DNA of 64,000 bases from Trichinella spiralis (lineage: Eukaryota; Nematoda; Enoplea; Trichinellida; Trichinellidae), in the NCBI GenBank assembly GCA_000181795.3, contig CM012954.1:2442823-2506822 (forward strand), given 5' to 3'. The stretch's first letter is position 1. The number at the start of each line of letters is the position of its first letter. Position numbers and translations under genes: made by a program. Of the stretch, positions 13,675-27,400 are shown piece after piece. The notes below the pieces were generated by a model. It saw only the letters and a program-made list of their open reading frames with translations, did not search any database and was not told the origin of the DNA.

Positions 13675-14337
13675 AAGCGTTCAACCCTTCTCGCCGATGG
13701 GATTCTTGTCATTTGTTGGAATTTTTCGGTGTAGAAGGGGAGCGGGGGAAGGAATCGTTGAACGATTGCACATTGGGCGAGGCAGCTCGCTGTAACAATT
13801 TTTTTCGTTCCAAAATATGCTTGCTGGCTTGTCTTTTTCGTTTACGCACTTGATGAAGAAAAATTTTTCTTTCATTTTATTATACTTCCTTTTTGAAAAT
13901 CTATTTTCCTTAGTTGCCACTTTCTTTGGGCGTGCCACGAATACAACATTTACACAACGAACAGAAGAAGAACACAGATCTGTTCGCTGGCTGTTATCTT
14001 TCCTTTATCATTTCAGTCCTTTTGTATATTTTGGAATAATTTTATTTTTAAAAAAAGTTTTTCTTTTTAACTCTGGCTCATCCTATTCCGGCCGTCCAAA
14101 GTCGTCTGTACTGTAGAATACTGCTCGGTAAAGAAATGCAGGAAAAGAGATAAACAAAAGAAAAAGAGCAGCATTTTCGACAACATCGATATAATGCATA
14201 AATGCTGACGAAATAAATGTTGTGCATGTCAACTGGGAGAAGAATGTTTTTAAAAGGAGCTGTTTCTCGGAAACTATGATGTTTTGATGCATATATTATC
14301 ACCCTATATATATTTGTACTTGTTTTGGAAACTTGTA

Positions 14338-14343
14338 AATAAA
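14338..14343 (+). promoter_or_regulatory. poly(A) signal AATAAA, PPP2R5
   Basis: Canonical hexamer about 660 nt past the B56 stop codon. Which of several AT-rich candidates is used cannot be told from sequence alone. Confidence 0.5.
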
Positions 14344-15354
14344 TTTGAATTTATCATGCGTTCACTTTGTTTTCCTTAACAATTAGTAATTATTGAATAA
14401 ATGAAGTGAACAAATGTGAGTAAATTTCTCTTGGAAAGCGTCACTAATTTCGAAGCAAAGAAAAAGAAAGCCCTTTGAAGAAAGACAAAACGAACCTTAT
14501 TCAACCTTGGTTGTGATGAATAAATTTTTGTTGGTCATAAAATTTTCTTTTCTAATCTCAGCCAGATGAAGAGCCCTGTTGAAGTTAATTAATTAATTAA
14601 TTAACTTACGCGATGCACACTGTTCAGCACTGTAAACGCGCTATTTGTAACTATAACTCATACTATAACTACTTGATATTGATTTGCAAGTTCAATTTAA
14701 AAAAAGTATTTAGCCAAATTTTTTTTCAAAATTTAAACATAAACAACTTGGAAAGAGAGTACTGAATGCATGCATAGACTATATGATTACTGACAAAGAG
14801 CTTCCTTTGCACTTAACATTGCATTATTGCTGGAATGGAATTATTATTGTACGCAGTAGGAAATACATAGGAAAAGAAGAATAACAACATAAGAAACCTT
14901 GATAAATTTTCATAATGCACACACAAAACAAACAAATAAACGCATAGGACATGCAACTGTGTGTAAAGGAACCACCAATGAAACTGATATAATAAACAAA
15001 AAAAACATTTTTACCTGAGAAATAAAAAATACTGTTGTTGCTCGGAGATTATCAGCTTTGTTTTCATTTTTGGCATCGCACTTTTGTAGTGGGTAGCCAG
15101 TTGCATTCACTTTTGCACAGGCCTTTTGAATCAATCATTGCAGGACGTTGAATTCAATCGAACTAACTGCTCGTATCTTCAGCTCGAACTGATAAGACGA
15201 ATTATTATCAGTTAAACGATATTTTTGCATAAAAAGCCTTGAATTTGCAAATAATAACTGTGACATCACAAGTATGTTTGCTCACGTGAGATAGATATGC
15301 TCACGATAATAATAATAATAATAATAACCAGTTCAACTGATTTATTGGGCTTCA

Positions 15355-15360
15355 TTTATT
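15355..15360 (-). promoter_or_regulatory. poly(A) signal (minus strand), Kunitz/lustrin gene
   Basis: TTTATT on the plus strand (AATAAA on the minus strand) lies about 90 nt past the stop codon. A second copy lies at 15341-15346. Confidence 0.6.
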
Positions 15361-15447
15361 GTCCCGTAAAGCAAACTCTGAGTAAACAAATTCAATACTG
15401 ACATGCTTAACGTAAAAAGAAACAAAACAAAAAAAGTAGAATTTAAA

Positions 15448-18400
15448 TTAAATTGAGGATTGTATGTTGTTAAAAGCAAGTAAACAATGCGTTAAGCAAT
15501 GATGTTCTGAACGAAAATTGTTCAAATTGCCCCCACAACCAGAAAATTGAAATGATACGCATCGCCGTAAAGTAGACACATATGCAAAACGCATGCCGCG
15601 CTGTCGACCAGCATCAGCACAAGTTGATGTTCCTTCATCAATTGGTTGTGAACAAAACGCTTCTAAAATAGACCACACATATAAATGTAGGAATAAATAA
15701 TTCATGTATAAATAAAGAATACCAGGTTTTGGACAGCAAAGACTTGTTTCCGCTACAGCAATGCAGATATAGTTGCTTGGACAAAGGGGATATTTGATTA
15801 ATGTAGAAAAGCTGTTACTGGTGTTGCTGTGGTTGTTGTTGTTGTTGTTGTTGCATTCTTTCAATTGACCTGATGCAGTTATCAACGGTTCACCATGAGC
15901 ACACGGAAAACCATCGACCACTGAGGGAAGCACTATCGATGGATACACTTCTTCAACCAGTGGCCATTTAGAATTACTCAAATTCCAACTCAACTTTGCA
16001 TGTTTGCAAGTACGCAAGCATTCGGCATAAGTAAAGAAATTGTTCTCGTTGCCTTGATAACCTTTGTAAATGAATGGCTTGCAGTGACGAACAGAAATGT
16101 CGTAATACCATCGCTGAACGTTCAGCGAACCTTCACCAATTAATAGTGGAAGCTGACATGGGTCAGCTAACAATGGACAGCAGAAGCCTGTGGCGGAATT
16201 CGCCCCTACACGACAATAATGACCGACTGGACAAGTGAGCTTGGTCAAAACGCCCACTCGTGAACAGCGCATCGGTTCACCGTAAGCGTCTAAATGAGCC
16301 CGAGAACCAAAAGCACAAAAACGAACGTGATGCTCTGATTGACAACTGGATTCACAATCGGCCAAGCTTTCAAAATTATTTTCACTACCTCCTTCTCCAG
16401 AATAAACAAATGATTGACAAGTTTTACTTGTAGGATTGTAATACCAGCGAGCTAACTTTGCAGAACCTCTACCCGGAATCAAGGGTTGCATGCATGGATT
16501 TTCGTCTGAAAATTAAAAGCAATAAAAAAAAATAAATATCACAAAATACAGATAAACGTGGATAATAATAATTACAAACTTTTCAAAATTGGACAGCAGA
16601 TGTTTAACTGATTGGAACCAGGACTGTAGCAGAAATAATTCAATGGACACGAAGCTTCAGAAATGCAGTGAACCACATCGCCATCATCATTTCGATACGG
16701 TTCACCCTGACCGCACAAAGTGACTACTTTTTTCCTTTGAATGCGAGAAAATGGTAACAAATCTTTTTTCACTTCAGTTCGTCCAGGCCAACCACGACAT
16801 CGACTTAAGCACTGCTGTTCAGTGACAAAATTATTCGCACTACCACCAATGCCCGTATAAGTGAACAGCTTACAACGCCCATCCTTCAGATCATAATACC
16901 AACGTTGTAAATTTAGATTTCCAATGCCAACGTTTAACGGTAGCTCACAAATACTTCCGTCTTGAAAAATAAGAATTAACAGAACGAATTCAAACACAAT
17001 TTCAAAAAAACCTTAACTAACTTGTTGGACAACAAACTGACGTTTCAGCTTTTGCACCAATATGACAGTAATGATCAACTGGACAAATATAAGGATTTTC
17101 AACGCTACAATGGATCAACTTACCGTTCACCTCAGCCAATGGCTGGCCATCAGCACACGGATTCATAAATTCTTAAAATACAACACAACACGATGCAGAT
17201 AGAATATTTTTTTACATAATTAACTAATGATTTTCATACATATATATATATATTTAATTACCAGGACAATTTTTTTGACAATCAGCACGGGATAGAAAGT
17301 TGTTCTGATTTCCACCCAAACCAGCATAAGTGAACGGTCTGCATTGTCCGCTGATCGAATTGAAATACCATCGGTCCAAATTGGCCGGCCCGACACCAAC
17401 AGACAGTGGAAGTTGGCATGGATTGGTTTCTTAAATAAACATGCACACATTTACATATGAACATAAAAAGAAAAGTGCGAAAATGAAGTGAAACTTACCG
17501 CCAGGACAACATACAGTGGAGTATTTGTTGGCGCCAACGTGGCACCAGTAATTCGGCAGACAAAGTTCTGAACCTTTTGGACTGCAAAAGAAGATCGAAT
17601 TCGAAGTCGGATCTCGATACGGTTCACCATACGGGCAAGGGTTGGCAAATTCTAATGCCAACGAGAAGTCAAATATTCAAAAACCCTCGCTTAATCTTTC
17701 ATCTCAAAAATGAATTAATTCGGTCATCAATTTTACCTGGACACTTTTGCTGACATTCAGTTCTTGTGAGGAAATTGTTCGCATTGCCACCTCTGCCAGT
17801 ATATAAAAAGCGTTTACAAATTCGGTCATGCTGATCGAAATACCATCGAGGCGTTGAAGCTGTGCCAACAGCTATACCTTTGCTCAATTCCAGGCTGCAT
17901 GGATCTGAAACTGCAAAACACGACTTTGAATTACTGCTTTCCATCTAATTGAATGACTGTAATGAACTTAAACTGCAAAATGTGCAAAATCACCGAAAAA
18001 AACAACATCGACAGTACATTTGATAAGTACGTTGCTAAAGGTGTGTAAAAATGATAACAGCCCTTTTGAAACATCAGTGATAATAATTATGATCAATGAA
18101 AACGAAGAAGAACGAATTAGACGCTAAAAATTATGGCCCCCATGTGCAATAAATCGTTTCATAAAATGGAAGAACGTTTAAAAATAATTACCTCGCTTTA
18201 TAATAGCCTAAAGGAAAACTAGTTTGACAATTTATCAGAGAAATGATCAGATCGCGTTGTTCGAGTTTCACAGAATAATCAGAAAGAATATATATATTAT
18301 CATACGCTACTTAGCTAAGCAAAATGTTCAAAGATGAACATTTCAAGTTGATTAATTTGAAAATAACGCACCACTGTCAATAAATAAATATGTTTCATAT

Positions 18401-21400
18401 TTTTCAATTGAATAGTGAGAAAACATTTACAATCACCACTACCGCCGTCAACTGGAACAACAGCTGCAGGTTATTTTATTAGTACAACCACTGCTTGTCA
18501 ACGATGACTTACTGGCTATTGACAAAGGGTAAAAAAATATTCACATCCGTTTCTTTGTTTTCCTTCATGCGTTAATTATTAAATTGTGTTCAACATACAG
18601 AAACGATTAATCAGCGAAATTTAATAATTCAACCACGACGCTAAACGTGAATTGAAGCAGAAACGAATGAATGGGACTGTTTTCAAGTAACGTAAAAAAA
18701 TTTTTCTCAACGCAATGAACTTTCTTTTTTCAAAAAAAACTATTCTTCTTATGTAACAATGGAGTTTAGTGATATTTTTCACAGAGGAAGATGTTCATAA
18801 ATGGGAAATGCAAAAGTCCAGCATGAAAATGAAATACTTGCACATATTTTCTTACTGTATTAAATATCAAATGTTAGAAATCAAACTGATTCCAATTATT
18901 TCCGTTCACTCTTCGCTCTCCAAGTGTGGTTAAATAAATAAATAAATAGGTATGCCTGCGCTGAGTGAACTGATCAAAAAAGGAAAATTCTCGACTGCAT
19001 ATATTTTGAGATGATGGACGAACAAAAATACCCAGCGCTGAATGAAACTGTATGAAAGATCAAAACCGTTGAAACAAGACGAAGCATTATTGAATTTTCA
19101 GTTCAAACGATGACATTTGCAAATGTCGAAGGTAAATAATTACTGCAGTGTAAACGACGAAAAGCGGAATATTTCAAATTACTGCAGACAGGATCATTGA
19201 AATTAAGCGAGAGCAAAAAAACCATGAAAGCCGAGCAAATAAATTAAAATTTCCATTGAAAAGCAGTGTCGAGAAAAAATTGTGATGCTGAATTTGAAAT
19301 TGCCATATAGTTGTGGGTTATTTTTGGCGAGATGAAAACAACAAGCCACTACTACACGCCAATGACGTTGACCACCATATGGCAAATAAATCAAATGCAA
19401 TTTGGCGCCTATGCGCGTGTCATTGAAACTGAAAAACAAGCTCGTGCAAAAGTTTCAGCAACAACAACACCAAAAACAAACAATAGCAGAAGAAAAAGGA
19501 AGCTAACAGTTTGATTTAAATAAATTGATTATAAAGTCAAAAAAACACACATATATAAATACAATGAGAAGTGTAACTCCCCAGTAGTAGAAATGACAAG
19601 TATATGGGTCATGTGGTGTGGTAAATGTGTCAGACGGTAATGCGCACCGTAATCTTTTGTACTGTTGAACCTTATTTTTCTTTAAACTTCGCCTGGAAAA
19701 AAAGTCATCGCAACAGACGCTCAGCGCAGAATAAGAATTCAATTGGGTGGAAAAACAAACAACAAACACGGCACATTTGCACATGCTGTTGCACTACTAC
19801 TATTTATGGACTATATTATTATTGTTATTGTGTGAACGCTGCTGGGCCAGTCGTTGTTATCCGACGACGACTATTGGCTGCGGTGAGCAAACAAAGAAGT
19901 TATAAAAGAGAAGAACAATGGGCGAGCGTTCATTTTCATTTGTCAGTCTTTGGACAGAAACGACACTCGCGCTGCTGCTACTCGTCGGTTGCTATTTTGC
20001 AGTGTTGTTGTCAACGTGTGCACAGACTGAAAAGTATTCCATTCAGCTTGTACGCTAGCAAGTTTTGCACGCTACTTTTTTAGCTGTAGATTCGGTTACA
20101 GGTAAAATGCTCCGGCTCCATCCGAGGTACGTGGTGGACATGCACACCCTTTGGTGTGAACGGGAAAGAAGAAAGCGTCGCATCAAGCGACGGATATTTT
20201 TAATCGGCTTGTTCAGCAATTTAATCGGCATCATCTTGTTCGTCACGCTGGCCGTTTTGGTCAACTCGCCCGAGTGGACAAGGGACAGTGACGAGCTGCG
20301 GACGCGGGATCAGTCGACGGAGAATCGAATCGAACAACGTTGCCGAATGGTCAAGCAGAGCGGCGGATGGCGCCAGACGGCCGTCAACGTGCTCGAAAAC
20401 GTCGAAGCTTCGGTCGACGCTTGTTCGGATTTTCACGAATTCGCTTGCGGCGGTTGGCGGCGTCGCCACGCCCAGTACGGCCACACCGTTCGAGACTTGC
20501 TCACCGAACGACTGTTCGAACAGATACGACGAGCGTTGGATTTGGTCGACGAACGCACCCCACTGCGAGCGCTGCGTCGGCTCAAGTTCGCCTACGCCGC
20601 CTGCGTCGACACCGAAGCGATGGATCTACTCCAAGGTAAGCCGCTGTGCCGACTACTGACCGGCAACGGCGATCCGGTGCTCGGCTCTTGGCCGCTGCTC
20701 GAACTGCCCGACACTGAGCCGGGATCGGGAGCGGGCGTGGCGTTCAAAATTGGCCATCTCAAAGCCGAGTATGGTGTCGACACGGTGTTCTTCGCCCACG
20801 CCAAGCCCGACGCCGGCGACAATGACCGCTCGTTCGTGCTCGAATTGTCCGGCGCTGCGTTGCCGTTGGGTTTGGGCTCGTTCACCGGCCTCTACTATTT
20901 GGACGAGACTCACTACGGCTGGATAATGCGAGAATATGCTCAACTGATCGAACGAGTCGCCCAACTGTTGCGCAAGCAGATGCTCAGTGCCGATCATCCG
21001 CATCCGGTGCTGATCAATCGAACCGAAATTGACCTGATGGTCGAATTTGAACAAAATCTCGCCCGGGCTGTTTTGGACGCCACCGACGATGACGACGCTG
21101 AGATGACGTGGTCGTTGCAGACGTTGCAAGAGCAAATTCCCAATTTCGACTGGTTCGCCATGTTCGAAGCTCTGCTGCAGCCGGATGTGTTGGAAAGAAT
21201 CGTGCCCACAGACAACGCTGCTGCTGATAGTGAAGGTCGTTTACGTGTCAAGCCGGCCTTTTTGGCCAATGTGACGGAACTGTTGCAACAAACTAACAAC
21301 CGAACCATAAACAACTACCTCGTCTGGCGACTGGTGAAGCAGAGCTTGCCGTTCCTGGGTCAGGAGTATCGAGACGCGTTGCGCCAGTTCGACCGAGCCA

Positions 21401-24400
21401 CACGACTCAGAGGCCACTCTGCCAAGACCGAAGAAGACCGGTGGCGCGAATGCGTGGCGCTGATCAACCACAATGATCATTTGCCTGGACTTGGCTACGC
21501 GTCTGGCCGACTGTACGCCGAGCACGCGTTCGACGACGACGAACAAGCCGACGCCGAATGGCTAATTGAAGAGCTGCGCCACACCTATCAAGAAAGCGTG
21601 GGCCGGCTGCGCTGGATGGACCCGAAACAGAGACACGCCGCGGTCGACAAGCTCACCTCCATGCGCCGATACGTCGGCTATCCGAACTGGATACGAAACG
21701 ACGAACGTTTGGAAACCTACTACGAACGATTGGAGTTCGACGATGATCACGACGGTGCGTTCGAAGTTCACTTCAAGCTGCGCTCCTGGGCAGTCAGAGA
21801 GAACATGCGCTCGTTGCTGTCCGGCGCTGAACGACTCGATCAGTTCGTCGGCTCGCCGGACGCCACTGAATCCTGGTACGACAGACAGCTCAATATGTTG
21901 ACTATACCGATCGGCCAGCTGCAGCCGCCGTTCTACCGCAGCGACTTTCCCAGGGCAGTGACGTTCGGCGGGTTGGGCAGTGCCGTGGCTCGCGAAATTA
22001 CCCGCGCCTTCGACCCTGTCGGCGCCAAGTACGATGCCCGGAGCCGCCAGCTGAACTGGTGGACCGCTGAAAACAAGCTTCGTTTCACCAACATCACCGA
22101 CTGCTTGTCCAACGATTATGAACAATACTGCTATCCCCATTTGAACCTGTGCGTCAACGGGCAGCGTACTGCCAACGAGAATCTGGCCGACTTGGTTGGT
22201 CTGAGTATCGCCTATGCAGCCTACAGAAACTGGACCACTGCTCAAGGAGAAGCAGAACCAAGTTTACCGTTGGTCGATTTTACACCAGAACAGTTGTTCT
22301 TCCTCAGCTATGCAAACTTATGGTGCAGTCACAGTAGCGAACAAGCGTTGATCGATCAACTAACTACAGGCTACGAGGCACCGGATCGGTATCGACTTAT
22401 CGGGACACTGCGCAATTTCCCACCATTTAGCGAAGCGTTTCACTGTTCACCAGAATCTTACATGAGTCCGTCGAAACGATGTGATATATATAATTGAACT
22501 TGTATTTTTATATTATTCACTTGTTTTTTCTTTCTGACATTATATCCTTTCACACGAATGACTGACTGTTGTACATTTATGCTTGCGTTGTTATTGTTCA
22601 TTCTATCCACATGCATGGAAAATACTTTTTTCCCATGTGTATGTTATTATGCTTTGGAATGAATTGAATAAAATCAGTGAAAATTGCCAATTGCCTCATC
22701 TCATATCGCAGAATAATTTTAACCAACAATCACATTAAAATCCACTTACCTCCTTCACAGCAAACTGATGTTTCAACAGTAATGCCAACGTGACACCAAT
22801 AACCAACAGGACAAGTATTTCGATTTTGGGCACCGCAATAGATGACGTCGACATCTGATCCAGCGTCACGTGGACAAGGGTTCAAAAACACTAACAATGT
22901 AAAATAAATAGATCAGCATTTTATACAGAATATGTTGGAAATTCACTTCTCAACAAAATACCTGGACATTCTTGAATGCACTGCGATTCAGTAAGAAAGT
23001 TGTTCTGATTACCCCCGCGGCCAGTGTAAGTAAATTCCAAACACTGTCGACTATTCTGATTAAAATACCATCTCTTCAATTTCTCTGAACCAATGCCAGG
23101 TAACATTGGCAACAAGCAGCGATCACCTTCTGCAAAATAGGCAATCATTTCAAACAAGACAACTAAATCAGAGAACAACTTGAAAAATACACCTCCTTGA
23201 CAGCACACAGTAGTCTCAGCATCTGCTCCATAATGACACCAATATCCAATGGGACAGCCGGTGTTTCCATCACCACAATGTACAATGGTACCTTTTTCTG
23301 ATCTAGAGGGATCTCCGATTGGGCATGGATTACGAAATTCTGAACATAAATAATGGAAAAAAATTACGACCAGAATTAATAGAATGTAAAAATATCAAAA
23401 ACACAATTAAACTGAAATGTGCTTGCTCTACGAACCAGGACATCGCGCCATGCAGTCCTGCTTAGCAAGAAAATTGTTTTCATTTCCACCGGATCCGGTA
23501 TAAACAAAGCGATTACAACGACGAGCGTGACGGTCAAAATACCAGCGTACCAATACAGACTGACCAGTGCCCGTTTCAGCTGGCAAAACGCATGGATTAT
23601 CAGCGGCTGGACAACAAACTGAATTGCTATTTGAATCGCCCACGTGGCACCAATAGTTCGCCGGACAAAGATGCACACCGGTGGCCGTGCAAAGAATGTA
23701 TTGTCCGTTGGCCGCGGATGCAGGTTCACCTTGTCGACAAGGGTTCTGGAAAACTGATCAAAAAAGCAAATACTAGAGTTGATGATGAATTTAAAAGTTG
23801 CTCAAATAATACTGAAAAAGGCACTGACCAGGACAACTGTTTTCACAATCACCTCGACTGAGGAAATTATTCTGGTTGCCACCCAAGCCTGAATATGTAA
23901 ATGGCAAACACTGCTTTGTTTGACTGTTGAAATAAAATCTCGGTAACATTAAAACACCTTCACCCACTTGTAACGGCATCAAACAGGATGCGTTTTCTAC
24001 ATATAAAAAAGTAAAACAACCGTTTGAAGAATATGGACAAAAAATATTCACAAAAAGCATTCAATTACTGAGATATGAAGAGTCTACTTTTTTAGTCGAA
24101 TTCTCCACTGGTTTTCGCTTACGAAAGCTTGTTATTTCATTTTCTGAAAACAGAAATGTAATATAATTATTCAGCACACTTTTAATTCAATATGAAATAA
24201 AACGTTTCTGCTATTTAACAACAACTCGCGAAATACATTAAATGATGAATGAAAGGCATCAAGCTTCATATCATTCATGAAACCCCAAAACTGCTCATGA
24301 TATGCTTACCATATGGACAACAAAGAGTCGACTGCTCATCACCACCGACGTGACACCAGTAGCCTTCAGGACAGTCATCCATGTCGGCTACGCTGCATAG

Positions 24401-27400
24401 TACAATGTTATCTTGTTCATCACGAGCTGGATTTCCATTAATGCAAGGATTACGAAAAACTAAAGGTAAAAGAAAAAACGGACAACAATAAATCAAAACT
24501 CATTTCATATACATGTATAATTTATCATTGCCTGGACAGCGTTGTTCACATTCTTGTAAAGTCATAAAGTTATTCTCATTTCCATGTAAACCTGAATAAA
24601 GAAAACTGTGACATGTCTGCGTTTCCCGAATGTAGCCGTAGCGTAACAAGGACGCTTGACCAGAGCCTTGTTCTACAGGCAATTCACATGGATTAGTAGC
24701 TGAAATGCAAGTAGAAATGCAAAACTGTTAAAACAGCACACTGTTGTTTATATTAGCTTTACCACCAGGACAACAAACGGAACTTTCCAAATCAGCTCCA
24801 ATGTGACACCAATAGCTGCTAGGACAAATGGTCGGCGTGGTTGCTCCACATCTTGTAATGTGACCGTTAAGATTGATGTGAGGTGGACCAGTAGTGCATG
24901 GGTTCTGAAATTCCGGGCATCTCGATCGGCAAGCTTCAATAGTTTCAAAATTGTTCTGATTTCCACCGCTTCCGGTGTAGGTAAAACTCAAACACATTTT
25001 CGTATCCGTATTGTAATACCAACGACTTAGCACACTGTTACCATTTCCACGACTTTGTGGAAGCTGACATGGATCTGAATCTGAAATGAAATAACAAGTT
25101 TCTTTTAAATCCTTTTACATTACATTGAATAAAATTATAGTTATAATTATAATGCAAACCAGCATCACCTCCAGGACAGCACAGTGTCATCGCCGCAGTT
25201 GCACCCAAGTGACACCAATAGTTTTCAGGACATGTTCCATCTTCGTCACTGTTGCAAAATACAGGAGTGTTGCTTCGTCGATTTATCAACGGCATTCCTT
25301 CAGAACAAGGATTCTCCAAAACTGAAAAAGAGAATGAAAAGTATAAAATGGCACCGAGAATAGAAGCAACACTTCCCAAATACCTGGACAAGAGGCTTCA
25401 CAATCTTGCATTGTTACAAAATTGTTTTGATTTCCTTTTCGGCCACTGTACGCAAAAGTTTCACACTGTCTACTGGTTTGATTGAAAAAGAATCTTGGAA
25501 TGTGCAATGATCCAGTACCTTCTGATTTTGGAAGTGAGCATGGGTCGTCAGATGCTAAGTAATAAAATTAATATACAAATTGTAAATATATAAAATATAA
25601 CAAATAATTCGAAAACAAAAAAATGATTTTGAACAACGGAACTTCTACAAAAAAATATTTTATATATATTTCACAGTTTACCAAAAGGACAACAAACAGA
25701 ACTTCTTTCGTCGAATCCAACATGACACCAGTAACCAGGAGAACAAAATCCATTTGTAGCTGAGCAAAACGCTACCTGACCACTTTGGAAATCGATGGGC
25801 GGTGTACCAGCTGGACAAGCATTGTCATACTCTAAAATCAGTGAAATGTAAATATAAAAGTGATAAAAACAAAATAAAAAATTTAACATGAACAGACAGA
25901 TGAATGAACAAGAAACATCTTTGCTAATACTTTACCAGGGCAAATACGCCGACAATCAGACAATTGGACAAAATTGTTCTCATTTCCACCAGTACCAGTA
26001 TAAGTGAAAGATTTGCATGTCGATGACTGAGAGTCAAAATACCATCTGGATAGAAATGAAGCGCCGTTTCCAGGCTGCAGTGGAAGCTGGCAGACAGAAA
26101 ATCCCGAAACAGATGTCGCTAAAAATTGAAGCAGCTGTAATTATTATTCATTTTGATACGGTTGATGCTAAAAAGCGTGGTCCAAGAGCTTACGAGATGT
26201 TCTTAAACAGCAGACCGTGGTCTCTTTTTTGGCACCAATGTGACAGTAATAATTAAATGGACAAATATTCGAATTTTCTGACGAACAGAATAACCAACTT
26301 TGACCATCTCCAGCCAAAGCCGGATAGCCAAGAGCACAGGGGCTAGGCTGAGGTCCTTTGCAATTAACAAGTTAAACAGTAATATTACAAAGTGCTTTTT
26401 CGAAAAAAATATTCACCTCGTCCACATTCTGCAAAGCATTCCTGTTCAGACAGAAAATTATTTGCATTGCCTTTTGTGCCGGCGTACAAAAAGAATTTGC
26501 ACCCATTCAACTTTGAATCATAAGCATAGCGCTGTAATCGATTTTGCCCAACTCCACTGCTCACAGGCAAACTGCACGTATCACCTGTAAAACATGCATG
26601 CACATTATTTACTCTAACAATTTGTCAAAGTAATATTTAAAACACAATAAAAAAGATACCATAACAGATATTATTTACATTAAAAAAATGTAAATCAAGC
26701 TTCGTATCAGAAATTGCAATAGAATAGCGGAATTTTACCACTACTTTCACTCACTGCGCAAATAAATATTGTGCATTCGTAAAATGTTTACTCAAATGCT
26801 AACCAACGTCTGATACAAAATGTAATAAATAAAAATATAAATCAACAACAATACAATGCAAAGGAATGCAAAGGAATTTGTAATTAATAATGCTAATTAT
26901 TATTACTAAGTATAAACAAGGCATTAATAAATTTGCTGAAAATTAATTCTATAATTTTGAACAGCAGATGATGATGCTAAGAGCACCAACAAACAGGCGT
27001 CGCGATGACGGCATAAAACGTGACTGTGCTAATAAACGACAGATTTTTTCTCCAGTGCAGTGAATGGATTCAAATCTAAAGTTGGCATTCAGTATAAATA
27101 TCTCAATTGCAAAAACATGAATTCCATGAAACAACACGCAAACAAACAAAAAACTTCATACTACTATTTTTCATGCATGATTTGCAACATCACATACATA
27201 AAAAGCATTCTGCATGCATTCCTGAGTCAATCGAGCAAAATTAAAATTTTGCTTTTTCCTTTCACACATGAACTTAACGCATCAACACAAAATGCTTGCA
27301 TTGTAAATTACGAAAGCAACTAACTGTTCAGTTGAAGAAAAAAACAATTACCAGGTTGCAACTGAATTACACACTTTTTATCAAGATGCTCTACTAATGC

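Larger units (their letters stand above)
13675..15447. other. PPP2R5 3' UTR and convergent intergenic region
   Basis: The first roughly 670 nt are the probable 3' UTR of the B56 gene, ending at the AATAAA at 14338. The rest lies tail-to-tail with the Kunitz/lustrin gene. No coding region is supported. Confidence 0.6.
17911..22749 (-). other. 4.8-kb intron of the Kunitz/lustrin gene hosting a nested gene
   Basis: The donor (GGAG|GTAAGT, minus strand, after a lustrin exon ending at 22750) and the acceptor before the Kunitz exon at 17910 are both phase 1, and the join preserves the lustrin-Kunitz alternation. The intron contains the complete plus-strand M13 gene. The segment 17945-19890 is otherwise AT-rich with no supported exon. 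Confidence 0.7.

Noticed and set aside
14584-14607. TTAATTAA palindromic run
   Set aside because: Simple AT-rich tandem sequence. No evidence for a terminator or origin function in a nuclear genome.
19918-20058. A 46-codon upstream ORF with a hydrophobic stretch before the M13 gene
   Set aside because: If transcription starts about 30 nt past the TATA box at 19901, its ATG lies upstream of the transcript. No homology was recognised.
20221-22245. Long open frames on the minus strand and in other plus frames across the M13 gene
   Set aside because: They are by-products of the G+C-rich coding strand. None has family similarity and the M13 frame explains the sequence.
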